Shown here one piece after another: positions 18,736 to 27,195 of a stretch of DNA of 60,247 nt. Both the position numbers and the translations under genes were made by a program. The notes beneath the pieces are model-generated. The model worked only from the letters and a program-made list of their open reading frames with translations, had not been told where the DNA came from and searched no databases. Source of the stretch: Bacteroidales bacterium UBA5226 (GTDB lineage: Bacteria > Bacteroidota > Bacteroidia > Bacteroidales > UBA932); NCBI GenBank assembly GCA_002409325.1, contig DHUU01000010.1:1-60247 (forward strand). Reading direction: 5' to 3'. Every line of letters starts with the position of its first letter. The stretch's first letter is position 1.

Positions 18736-19779
18736 TTACATCCCTGGACTTTCCAACGGTATGGACTTACCGTCGGGTGTAATCAATGTACATCCGTCGG
18801 AAGCATCACAGATGTGTCCTATGATATCCAGACTATATTCTTTGCTCAGTGACTCATAGTTTGCCAACGGCAGGGTCAAGAGCATCTGAAAATCATCTCC
18901 TCCGTTGAGAGCTGCCACAAGCGGAGAAGGTTCGTTGTTGTTGGCCTCTGCATATTCAAAACATTCCCGTGCAATGGGGATCTTGTTCACGTATATTTTT
19001 GCACCGGTTCCTGATGCTTTCGCAATACTTAAGATGCCATGTGACAAGCCGTTGGTAAGTAGACACATAGAGGTTGGTATGATGTCGTCTTTTCTCAGGT
19101 TTTCCAATAAGACCCCGGGTAACCCCGGTTTCAGATATTGTTCCAGTATGTATTCGTGTCCCTTCAGGTCAGGGAGCCGATCTTTGCCTGTCTCTCCGTT
19201 AAAAATCCTTTTCTCGCGCTGCAGCAGGTGCAGTCCCATATAAGCAGCACCAACACTGCCGCTCAGGCAAATCAGGTCGGTATCACTGGCCCCGCCGCGA
19301 CGTGTCATCAGGCCGGCATTGCCTTCACCCACCGCGGTAACAGCCAGACTCAATCCAGTGTAGGAAGACTGGATGTCAACCGCTGTAACATCGGCCCCGT
19401 AAAGGCGCGCAGCCGCTTCTATGCCCACAAAGAGTTCGTCCAGATCCTCTAGGAAAAAGCGCTGGGAAACACCGGTACAAACCAGCAGCTGAACCGGAAC
19501 CGCATTCATGGCCATTACCTGTCCCATGGCGTGAACAGCAGTTTTGTACCCGATGAATTTCAGGGGAAAGTAGCTCAAATCGAAGTCCACTCCCTCGAGG
19601 GACATTTTTTGAGCCGAAACGGTCAGCGCCTCATGAAAACAGGCAACAGAAGCATCGTCCCCGATGCCCTGAAGTGTTGCTTCATTACTTGAAGTAAAAC
19701 GGGTTGAAATTCTATCAGTCAACACATATTTACCCAAGTCGCGAATAGGTGTCTTAAGGGGTTCTTTTTTATCACTCAT
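18736..19779 (-). CDS. thiL: ThiL-family (AIR synthase-like fold) protein with degenerate active site
   Basis: 347 residues, alignable end to end with thiamine-monophosphate kinase ThiL (GIGDDASV at 38-45; EGVDFDLSYFPLKFIGYK at 62-79; GAAYMGLHLLQREK; LNGGDDF). ThiL phosphorylates TMP to TPP using Mg-ATP. Several residues normally held by acidic metal ligands differ: the usual TTD is SAQK (55-58), SD of the AMG motif is GQ (86-87), GGDTT is AVDIQ (133-137), and DISDG is LLTNG (240-244). Family assignment is firm; TMP kinase activity is doubtful. The start is 4 nt from a -7 box. Divergent from sufB across 38 bp. Confidence 0.75.
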   Translation of the reverse strand: MSDKKEPLKTPIRDLGKYVLTDRISTRFTSSNEATLQGIGDDASVACFHEALTVSAQKMSLEGVDFDLSYFPLKFIGYKTAVHAMGQVMAMNAVPVQLLVCTGVSQRFFLEDLDELFVGIEAAARLYGADVTAVDIQSSYTGLSLAVTAVGEGNAGLMTRRGGASDTDLICLSGSVGAAYMGLHLLQREKRIFNGETGKDRLPDLKGHEYILEQYLKPGLPGVLLENLRKDDIIPTSMCLLTNGLSHGILSIAKASGTGAKIYVNKIPIARECFEYAEANNNEPSPLVAALNGGDDFQMLLTLPLANYESLSKEYSLDIIGHICDASDGCTLITPDGKSIPLESPGM

Positions 19780-19783
19780 ACCG

Positions 19784-19791
19784 CAAAAATA
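19784..19791 (-). promoter_or_regulatory. -7 box for the ThiL-like gene
   Basis: TATTTTTG on the minus strand, ending 4 nt before the ATG at 19779, which predicts a leaderless message. It is back to back with the sufB box, 12 nt away. Confidence 0.65.
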
Positions 19792-19803
19792 AGGAAAAGA
19801 TGG

Positions 19804-19811
19804 TATATTTG
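19804..19811 (+). promoter_or_regulatory. -7 box for the suf operon
   Basis: TATATTTG ending 6 nt before ATG 19818. The in-frame ATG at 19800 lies upstream of the box, so 19818 is the likelier sufB start and the transcript is probably leaderless. Confidence 0.65.
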
Positions 19812-19817
19812 CGGGCT

Positions 19818-21266
19818 ATGAAAGAAAATCAGAACGACATACTGAAAAAAATTGCTGAAACTGAGTATGCGCAGGGTTTTGTGACGGATCTGGAGCAGGA
19901 TGTTTTTCCAAAAGGGTTGGGTGAAAACGTCATAAGGAAGTTGTCTTTAAGAAAAGAAGAGCCTGATTGGCTGCTTGAATTCCGGCTCAATGCCTTCCGA
20001 AAGTGGCGAACCATGAAAATGCCTCAATGGGCTCATCTTACCATTCCTACTATTGATTATCAGGATATTATTTATTATGCGGCGCCCAAAAAGTCTACAT
20101 CCGGAACAGAAGCGGGAACGATAGACCCCATTTTAACCGACACCTTTGACAAACTGGGCATTCCCCTGCACGAAAGGAACGTGCTGGCTGGAATGGCCGT
20201 TGATGCCATATTTGATTCTGTATCGGTAAAGACCACCTTTAAAGAAACCCTGGCAGAGAAAGGGATCATCTTTTGTTCTTTTTCCGAGGCAGTCAGGGAT
20301 TATCCTTCCCTGGTCAGACAGTACCTGGCCAGTGTGGTGCCCGTGGCGGATAATTTCTTTGCAGCCCTTAATTCTGCTGTGTTTTCCGACGGATCCTTCT
20401 GTTATATTCCAAAAGGCGTTCGCTGTCCCATGGAACTGTCCAGTTATTTCAGAATCAACGCCCGCGGTACCGGACAGTTTGAAAGAACACTTATTGTGGC
20501 TGAGGAAGGCTCTTATCTGAGTTACCTGGAAGGCTGTACAGCCCCCCAGAGGGATGAAAACCAACTGCATGCTGCAGTGGTTGAAATTGTGGTCATGCAG
20601 GATGCCGAGGTAAAATATTCCACGGTCCAGAACTGGTATCCGGGCGATTCACAGGGAAAAGGCGGCATTTTTAATTTTGTTACCAAGAGGGGAATCTGCA
20701 AGGGAGCCAATGCCCGGCTTTACTGGACACAGGTGGAGACAGGCTCGGCCATTACCTGGAAATACCCGTCGACCATTTTACGGGGGGACAATTCGGTTAG
20801 TGAATTTTACTCGGTTGCTGTCACAAACAATTACCAGCAGGCCGATACCGGAACAAAAATGATCCATATAGGAAAAAACACCCGCAGCCGTATTGTAAGT
20901 AAAGGCATATCGGCCGGGCACAGCCAGAATTCATACCGCGGGCTGGTAAGGATAATGCCGGGAGCCGACAATGCCAGGAACCATTCACAATGTGACTCTT
21001 TGCTGCTTGGAGACAAATGCGGCGCCCATACTTTTCCGGTTATTGAAAACAGCAACGAAAGTTCTGTTGTGGAGCACGAAGCCACCACTTCAAAGATTGG
21101 TGAAGATCAGCTTTTTTACTGCCAACAGCGGGGAATAGGAACAGAAGACGCAGTAGGGCTGATAGTGAACGGCTATGCACGTGAAGTGTTGAATAAGTTG
21201 CCCATGGAGTTTGCCGTTGAGGCTCAGAAATTGTTAAACCTTACGCTTGAGGGTACGGTTGGTTGA
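19818..21266 (+). CDS. sufB: Fe-S cluster assembly scaffold SufB
   Basis: 482 residues. SufB forms the SufBC2D scaffold on which Fe-S clusters are built in the cytoplasm. The conserved core includes SYLEGCTAPQRDENQLHAAV (about 235-254), with the family Cys, and the C-terminal segment with CGAHTFPVIENSNESSVVEHEA (split here around 410-431). It ends in LNLTLEGTVG. First gene of sufB-pnuC-sufC-sufD. No SufS, SufE, SufU or IscR homologue is adjacent, so the sulfur donor must be encoded elsewhere. Confidence 0.97.
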   Translation: MKENQNDILKKIAETEYAQGFVTDLEQDVFPKGLGENVIRKLSLRKEEPDWLLEFRLNAFRKWRTMKMPQWAHLTIPTIDYQDIIYYAAPKKSTSGTEAGTIDPILTDTFDKLGIPLHERNVLAGMAVDAIFDSVSVKTTFKETLAEKGIIFCSFSEAVRDYPSLVRQYLASVVPVADNFFAALNSAVFSDGSFCYIPKGVRCPMELSSYFRINARGTGQFERTLIVAEEGSYLSYLEGCTAPQRDENQLHAAVVEIVVMQDAEVKYSTVQNWYPGDSQGKGGIFNFVTKRGICKGANARLYWTQVETGSAITWKYPSTILRGDNSVSEFYSVAVTNNYQQADTGTKMIHIGKNTRSRIVSKGISAGHSQNSYRGLVRIMPGADNARNHSQCDSLLLGDKCGAHTFPVIENSNESSVVEHEATTSKIGEDQLFYCQQRGIGTEDAVGLIVNGYAREVLNKLPMEFAVEAQKLLNLTLEGTVG

Positions 21267-21925
21267 TGAAAGAGTTTTTTAACCTTCATAATGTTTTTTT
21301 TGTCATAGGAGGACAAGGCATTTCCTACCTGGAATTTTTTGCTGTTCTCTTTGGCCTGACTTCAGTTCTGCTGGCCAGCCTGGCACGTGCCATAAATTAT
21401 TGGATAGGCTTTGTGTACACTGCCCTGTTATTTATGATGTTTATTCAGAAAAACCTGTATACCAACATGTTATTACAACCTGTTTCACTGGGTATCAACA
21501 TTTATGGACTGTACCGCTGGACCAGGCCTGGTAAGGATGAAAAGAACAAAAACAACCAGCTCCGGATAACTTTTCTCAACAACCGGCAACGGGTGATGTA
21601 TGTTTTCCTGCTAGCCTGTATTGTGCTGGTCTGGGGATTTGTCCTGACAAAACTTCATTTGGTTTCACAGGCTTTTCCGCCCGCCAGGACGCCCTACCTG
21701 GACTCATTGGTGGCCGGTCTGATGCTCATGGCGCAGATCCTGGCTGCCCAGAAAAAATGGGAGTGCTGGGTATTCTGGGTGGCCCTGAACATAGGCAATG
21801 TTATTCTGTATGTTTCTGCCGGGCTGGTATTTATGCCAATAGTTGCCGTATGCTTCCTGGCTTTAAATATTATAGGGGTGTTTCACTGGAAGAAGGAGTG
21901 GGAAAAACAAAAAATATTATGTTAA
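21263..21925 (+). CDS. pnuC: PnuC-family vitamin transporter within the suf operon
   Basis: 220 residues with about seven membrane segments. It has the PnuC layout: N-terminal GISYLEFFAVLFGLTSVLLA, then NYWIGFVYTALLF, and the signature PVSLGINIYGLYRWTRP (about 77-93). A charged loop (KDEKNKNNQ) separates the halves; the C-terminal half includes KKWECWVFWVALNIGNVILYV. PnuC transporters facilitate diffusion of nicotinamide riboside or related B vitamins that are trapped by phosphorylation. Its ATG overlaps the sufB stop by 4 nt and its end overlaps sufC by 7 nt. Substrate not deducible; a second PnuC is at 39880. Confidence 0.85.
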   Translation: MMKEFFNLHNVFFVIGGQGISYLEFFAVLFGLTSVLLASLARAINYWIGFVYTALLFMMFIQKNLYTNMLLQPVSLGINIYGLYRWTRPGKDEKNKNNQLRITFLNNRQRVMYVFLLACIVLVWGFVLTKLHLVSQAFPPARTPYLDSLVAGLMLMAQILAAQKKWECWVFWVALNIGNVILYVSAGLVFMPIVAVCFLALNIIGVFHWKKEWEKQKILC

Positions 21926-22659
21926 GTATTAAAGATTTACATGTAAAAATCGGGGATAAGGAGATTCTCAGGGGAATTAACCTTGAAATTAAGCAGGGAG
22001 AGATCCACGCGATCATGGGCCCGAACGGGTCGGGGAAATCTACCCTGGCGGCTGTGCTGGCAGGAAGAGAAATGTTTACCGTTACCCGTGGATCTGCCCA
22101 TTTTATGGGGCAGGATCTGTTTGCAATGGCTCCCGAGGACAGGGCACGTATGGGATTATTCCTTGGATTCCAGTATCCGGTGGAGATACCGGGTCTGACC
22201 AACGTGAATTTTATGAAAGCGGCCGTTAACGAGCAAAGAAAATACAAAAACCTGCCCCCGTTGTCATCGGGAGAGTTTCTCAAAGTCATACGTGAGAAAA
22301 TGGACATTGTGCAGATGGACCCTTCTTTTGTGGGCAGGGGTGTGAATGTGGGTTTTTCGGGTGGCGAAAAGAAAAGGAACGAAATATTCCAGATGGCCAT
22401 GCTCGAACCCAGGCTTGCAATTCTTGACGAAACCGATAGCGGACTGGACGTTGATGCACTGCGTGTTGTGGCACAGGGGGTCAATAAATTGAAAACGGCC
22501 GAAAATGCATTTGTGGTTATCACACATTATCAGCGTCTGCTCGATTTTATTGTACCCGACATAGTACACGTTATTTACAAAGGACAGATTATCAGGACAG
22601 CCGGGAAGGAACTGGCGGCCGAGGTGGAAACCAGAGGATACGATCACATCATTAATTAG
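21919..22659 (+). CDS. sufC: Fe-S assembly ATPase SufC
   Basis: 246 residues from ATG 21919, a cytoplasmic ABC-type ATPase. The Walker A is GPNGSGKSTL (34-43), the SufC-type signature is VGFSGGEKKRNEI near 143, and the Walker B is LAILDETDSGLDVDALR near 166, followed by VVITHYQRLL with the H-loop. It powers remodelling of SufBD. The longer upstream frame runs through pnuC and was rejected because homology begins at MLSIKDLHVKIGDKEIL. SufD starts 2 nt after its stop. Confidence 0.97.
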   Translation: MLSIKDLHVKIGDKEILRGINLEIKQGEIHAIMGPNGSGKSTLAAVLAGREMFTVTRGSAHFMGQDLFAMAPEDRARMGLFLGFQYPVEIPGLTNVNFMKAAVNEQRKYKNLPPLSSGEFLKVIREKMDIVQMDPSFVGRGVNVGFSGGEKKRNEIFQMAMLEPRLAILDETDSGLDVDALRVVAQGVNKLKTAENAFVVITHYQRLLDFIVPDIVHVIYKGQIIRTAGKELAAEVETRGYDHIIN

Positions 22660-22661
22660 CT

Positions 22662-23699
22662 ATGACTGAGTATACCTATATGCCGCAAGTACGGCGTGTT
22701 TTCAGCTGTACCGTTCCCAACGCGAATATCAGGCAGATATTCCTGATGGACGGTGTCTTGCAGGAACCTGAGTCAGATACCGGCGGAATCGTGTTGCAAA
22801 AAGGACCTGACCAAATGGGCCTGAGGCTGCATATCTACGGGGATCATGCAGATGAACCTATCCAGATTATCAGTGTGCGTAGTGAAGACCTGCCTCAACC
22901 TCTGGAATTTTCCAATTCCTGGGAACTGGCTGCAGGGGCTTCTGCACAGATCATAGTTTGTGACCACACCCTAAATGAATACCTGTACAGGACCTCCCGT
23001 TTTTCAGAGATAACACTGGGGCAGGGAGCCAGACTGGATATTCTTTTCATGCAGAATGAACACCAGCATTCCAGATACTGGCTTAACATAAAGGCAGGTC
23101 TTGCCGGGGATTCGCAGCTGGATTGCCACATCCTGAGTCTTTACGGAGGGACCATACAAAACAAAGTACAGGTGAGTATGACGCAGCCGAGAGCCACGTG
23201 CAACCTGGATGGACTTTATCTGGCAGACAGAGAACAGGAGGTTCAGTATGATATTGCAGTACGTCACGAAAGCGCAGGCTGCAATTCACAACAGCTGTTC
23301 AAAGGGATTTTGGACAACAAGGCCAGAGCAACTTTCAGCGGGGCTATATACGTAGCACCCGGGGCACAGAAGACCGAGGCTTACCAGGCCAATCACAACC
23401 TGCTTCTGACCCGTGAAGCGAAGATCACCACCAAACCGCAGCTGGAGATCTATGCAGACGACGTGAAATGTTCGCACGGGGCGACCATTGGGCGCCTGGA
23501 CGAACTGGGCCTTTTTTATCTGCGTTCAAGGGGAATTTCTCTGGCCGAAGCGCAAATGCTCCAACAGATGGCTTTTGTACAGGATGTACTGGACCGGGTG
23601 CGTACCCAGTCTATCCGTTCAAGATTGGAAAAAATGGTGGAAAGCAGGTTACGTGGCGAATTCTCAAGATGTTCACATTGCACCATGCATTGTTGTTAA
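22662..23699 (+). CDS. sufD: Fe-S cluster assembly protein SufD
   Basis: 345 residues, shorter than typical SufD (about 400-450). The N-terminal part is diverged; the right-handed beta-helix core and C-terminal SufBD signature are clear: DDVKCSHGATIGRLDELGLF (about 267-286), with the conserved Cys and His, and FYLRSRGISLAEAQMLQ. It pairs with SufB and binds the SufC dimer. Last gene of the operon, 120 nt before nrdJ. The Cys/His-rich tail CSHCTMHCC is unusual for SufD and may bind metal; that is inference only. Confidence 0.93.
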   Translation: MTEYTYMPQVRRVFSCTVPNANIRQIFLMDGVLQEPESDTGGIVLQKGPDQMGLRLHIYGDHADEPIQIISVRSEDLPQPLEFSNSWELAAGASAQIIVCDHTLNEYLYRTSRFSEITLGQGARLDILFMQNEHQHSRYWLNIKAGLAGDSQLDCHILSLYGGTIQNKVQVSMTQPRATCNLDGLYLADREQEVQYDIAVRHESAGCNSQQLFKGILDNKARATFSGAIYVAPGAQKTEAYQANHNLLLTREAKITTKPQLEIYADDVKCSHGATIGRLDELGLFYLRSRGISLAEAQMLQQMAFVQDVLDRVRTQSIRSRLEKMVESRLRGEFSRCSHCTMHCC

Positions 23700-23819
23700 A
23701 AATTTTGTGCATATCTTTTCATGGGCTCTCTGTTAATCAAGAAACGTTTGAACTAACTTGCAATTCCCTTTTCAGCAGAGGAAAAACAGACAACTAGTAA
23801 CCTTCTTATTTATAGCGTG

Positions 23820-26369
23820 ATGGATTCTGAAATAAAGAATGCAAAGGCAATTTTTCCCTACGAGGAAGCATTGGTAAAAACAATGGAATATTTCAACGGC
23901 GACGAACTGGCTGCCTCGGTCTGGATTAACAAATATGCCATGAAAGACTCTTTTGGGAACCTTTACGAATGCACACCCAAAGACATGCACCGGAGGTTAG
24001 CTAAGGAGTTTGCCAGGATAGAAAAGAAATATCCGAATCCCATGAGTGAAGAGGTTATTTTTCATTTGCTGGACCATTTCAGATACGTGATTCCACAGGG
24101 AGGACCCATGTCTGGCATTGGGAACGATCACCAGATAGCTTCTCTGTCCAATTGTTTTGTAATAGGCCACGAAAAACCCGCCGACTCTTACGGGGGAATC
24201 CTCAAAATTGACGAAGAACAGGTGCAACTGATGAAGCGCCGCGGGGGCGTTGGTCATGATCTGTCTCACATCCGCCCCGGGGGCTCTCCAGTACTGAACT
24301 CGGCCTTGACATCAACAGGGGTGGTTCCCTTTATGGAAAGGTATTCCAACTCAACAAGGGAGGTTGCCCAGGACGGAAGGCGCGGAGCATTGATGCTGTC
24401 CATCTCTATTAAACACCCCGACGCAGAACAGTTCATAGACGCCAAGCTGGAACAGAACAAGGTGACAGGAGCCAATGTGTCGGTAAAAATTGACGACGGA
24501 TTCATGCAGGCTGCCTTGTCGGGAAAAACATATATCCAGCAGTACCCTGTAGATTCTGTAAATCCTAAGTATGAAAAAGAAATTGATGCGGCAGCCCTTT
24601 GGAAAAAGATTATCCGCAATGCCTGGAAATCGGCAGAGCCGGGCGTGTTGTTCTGGGATACGATCCTGCGTGAATCGGTTGCCGATTGCTATGCAGACCT
24701 GGGTTACAGGACAGTAAGCACCAATCCCTGCGGAGAAATTCCGCTATGTCCGTATGACTCATGCCGGCTCATAGCCATTAATCTGTATTCCTATGTGGAA
24801 AAACCCTTCACCCCGGAGGCAAGGTTTAACGTGTCGCTTTTCAAGGAACACGTCATAAAAGCCATGCGGCTGAATGACGACCTGGTGGACCTGGAGATGG
24901 AAAAGATAGACCGGATAATTGAAAAGCTGGACAAGGATCCTGAAGACGAGGTGATCAAAAGGACTGAAAGGGAATTGTGGCTCAAGATCAAGGAAAAAAC
25001 ACTGGGTGGCAGGCGTACCGGTCTGGGTATCACAGCGGAGGGAGATATGCTGGCCGCCCTGGGCCTGCGTTACGGGTCTGAGGAAGCTATTCAGACCGGT
25101 GTCCAGGTACAGAAAACACTGGCGCTTGCAGCTTACCGCTCATCGGTTATCATGGCTCAGGAAAGGGGACCATTTCCCCTGTACCAGGCCAACAGGGAGT
25201 TGCGCAATCCCATGATAGAACGCATACGCCAGGAAGAAGAGGAGTTGTACCAGCAGATGATCAAATCAGGAAGACGCAACGTATCCATGTTAACCATTGC
25301 CCCTACCGGGACCACAAGTCTGATGACCCAGACAACTAGTGGAATTGAACAGGTTTTTATGCCTGTTTATCAGCGACGTAAAAAGGTTAATCCAAACGAT
25401 AAGAACGTGAACATATCCTTTACCGACAAAATGGGTGACGCCTTTGAAGAATATAACGTATTCCACCACAAATTCCTTGACTGGGCACAGATCAACGGTT
25501 ATGACCGGAAAAAGGTCATGCAGATGGATAATGAGACATTGCAGGCCCTGGTTAAGGAATCTCCCTATTACAAAGCGACTTCAAGCGATGTGGACTGGGT
25601 TGCCAAGGTTAAGATGCAGGGCCAGTTGCAGAAATGGGTGGATCATTCCATAAGCGTTACAGTGAACCTGCCCGCAGACATTTCTGAGGAAATGGTAGCC
25701 AAAGTATACAAAACCGCTTGGGAATGGGGCTGCAAAGGCATAACAGTATACCGGGACGGAAGCCGCACAGGAGTACTGGTTGCCGCTGATTCTCCGGAGA
25801 AAGGAGGAAAGCTGATGAAATCCATGCCCAAGGAACGGCCGGTAGAACTGGAGGCAGAAGTTATCCGGTTCAAAAATGCCAATGAACAATGGATCGCATT
25901 TGTGGGGCTGTTTGAAGGAAGGCCATACGAAATCTTCACAGGAAAACTAGACGAGGACACACGTGTCATTCCCAAATCAATAACCATGGGTAAGGTTATC
26001 AAGGTGGTAGAGCCCAAAGGATCCCGTTACGATTTCAGCTTTATTGACAAATACGGTTATCCCAATACAGTGGGAGGCATCTCTCATATGTTCAACCAGG
26101 CTTACTGGAATTATGCCAAATTGATATCAGGCGTCTTACGTAACGGCCTTCCGGTAGAAGAGGTGGTACATCTGGTTTCTTCACTGGAACTGGATAGTCA
26201 GACCATCAACAACTGGCGGACCGGCGTAGAAAGAGCCCTCAAGAGATACATTCCCAATGGGACAAAGGATTCCTCGGGAACAGAATGCGAAAAATGCGGT
26301 GCCGGTAACCTGATATACCAGGAAGGCTGTCTTCTATGCATGAGTTGCGGTTATTCAAAATGCAGTTAA
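23820..26369 (+). CDS. nrdJ: Adenosylcobalamin-dependent (class II) ribonucleotide reductase
   Basis: 849 residues. It reduces ribonucleotides to deoxyribonucleotides by a thiyl radical made from vitamin B12. Active-site features include SLSNCFVIG near residue 106, NPCGEIPLCPYDSCRLIAINL (split; the N, C and E near 301-305 are the radical triad), and APTGTTSLMTQ near 497. The C-terminal tail has CEKCG and CLLCMSCGYSKC, a Cys-rich element that could bind zinc. ATG 23820 was chosen over the adjacent GTG. No cobalamin riboswitch fits in the 120-nt upstream gap. IspE follows after 10 nt. Confidence 0.95.
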   Translation: MDSEIKNAKAIFPYEEALVKTMEYFNGDELAASVWINKYAMKDSFGNLYECTPKDMHRRLAKEFARIEKKYPNPMSEEVIFHLLDHFRYVIPQGGPMSGIGNDHQIASLSNCFVIGHEKPADSYGGILKIDEEQVQLMKRRGGVGHDLSHIRPGGSPVLNSALTSTGVVPFMERYSNSTREVAQDGRRGALMLSISIKHPDAEQFIDAKLEQNKVTGANVSVKIDDGFMQAALSGKTYIQQYPVDSVNPKYEKEIDAAALWKKIIRNAWKSAEPGVLFWDTILRESVADCYADLGYRTVSTNPCGEIPLCPYDSCRLIAINLYSYVEKPFTPEARFNVSLFKEHVIKAMRLNDDLVDLEMEKIDRIIEKLDKDPEDEVIKRTERELWLKIKEKTLGGRRTGLGITAEGDMLAALGLRYGSEEAIQTGVQVQKTLALAAYRSSVIMAQERGPFPLYQANRELRNPMIERIRQEEEELYQQMIKSGRRNVSMLTIAPTGTTSLMTQTTSGIEQVFMPVYQRRKKVNPNDKNVNISFTDKMGDAFEEYNVFHHKFLDWAQINGYDRKKVMQMDNETLQALVKESPYYKATSSDVDWVAKVKMQGQLQKWVDHSISVTVNLPADISEEMVAKVYKTAWEWGCKGITVYRDGSRTGVLVAADSPEKGGKLMKSMPKERPVELEAEVIRFKNANEQWIAFVGLFEGRPYEIFTGKLDEDTRVIPKSITMGKVIKVVEPKGSRYDFSFIDKYGYPNTVGGISHMFNQAYWNYAKLISGVLRNGLPVEEVVHLVSSLELDSQTINNWRTGVERALKRYIPNGTKDSSGTECEKCGAGNLIYQEGCLLCMSCGYSKCS

Positions 26370-26379
26370 AAGCTTCTTC

Positions 26380-27162
26380 ATGGCCACTACCGTAGCATAT
26401 CCTTTTTCCAAGATTAATCTGGGATTGCACGTGCTTGAAAAACGGGCAGACGGATACCACAACATTGAAACACTTTTTGTTCCTCACCCCTTGTGTGATA
26501 TTCTGGAAATTACCGATGCTCCCGGGGCACAAAAAGATGTGCAACTGTTTCTTTACGGGCTTCCGGTCACAGGCCCTTTGTCATCCAACATCTGCGTTAT
26601 AGCTTACCGCCTGCTTTCAGCACATTACAAGCTCTCTCCGGTTGAGATACATCTTTACAAGCAGATTCCTCCGGGTTCAGGCCTGGGAGGGGGGTCCTCT
26701 GACGGGGCGGTTTGCCTGCAGGTCCTGAACAAGCATTTTGCGTTAGGTCTGAGGCGGGAGGAATTGCTCTCTTATGCCTTGAAAATGGGCAGTGATGTTC
26801 CTTTTTTTGTTCAGCAGCCACCCGCCCTGCCATACTTCGCTTCCGGAACGGGCGGGGTGCTGGAGCCGTTTCCCCTTGATTTGAGCCCTTACCGGATTGA
26901 ATTGCGTTTTCCACCTGTTTTTATTTCTACGGCTGAGGCTTACGCAGCAATCAAGCCAAACAACCACCGGGTGCCTTTACGTGACCTTTTGCTGCAGCCT
27001 GTTGATAAATGGAAATATACAATCGGGAATGATTTTGAAGAATATGTCTTTCATAAATACCCCCAGACAAGTCAATATAAGCAAGCCCTTTATGAGGAAG
27101 GGGCGGTGTATGCCTCTATGACAGGAAGCGGATCTGCATTTTTTGGCCTTTTCAAAATTTAG
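26380..27162 (+). CDS. ispE: 4-diphosphocytidyl-2-C-methyl-D-erythritol kinase
   Basis: 260 residues, a GHMP-family kinase of the MEP pathway. PFSKINLGLHVLEKRADGYH (about 7-26) is the N-terminal motif, with the catalytic Lys in KINLGL. The ATP loop is PPGSGLGGGSSDGA near residue 93. The C-terminal GHMP motif is YASMTGSGSAFFGLF near 246. It acts one step after IspD (10216), but the genes are 16 kb apart. Probably expressed with nrdJ, 10 nt upstream. Confidence 0.95.
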   Translation: MATTVAYPFSKINLGLHVLEKRADGYHNIETLFVPHPLCDILEITDAPGAQKDVQLFLYGLPVTGPLSSNICVIAYRLLSAHYKLSPVEIHLYKQIPPGSGLGGGSSDGAVCLQVLNKHFALGLRREELLSYALKMGSDVPFFVQQPPALPYFASGTGGVLEPFPLDLSPYRIELRFPPVFISTAEAYAAIKPNNHRVPLRDLLLQPVDKWKYTIGNDFEEYVFHKYPQTSQYKQALYEEGAVYASMTGSGSAFFGLFKI

Positions 27163-27195
27163 GATTTCGGATTTGTTCTTATATTTACGGCAAAT

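Noticed and set aside
23700..23819. Cobalamin riboswitch upstream of B12-dependent nrdJ
   Set aside because: The 120-nt gap is too short for the full aptamer, and I see no B12-box-like sequence.
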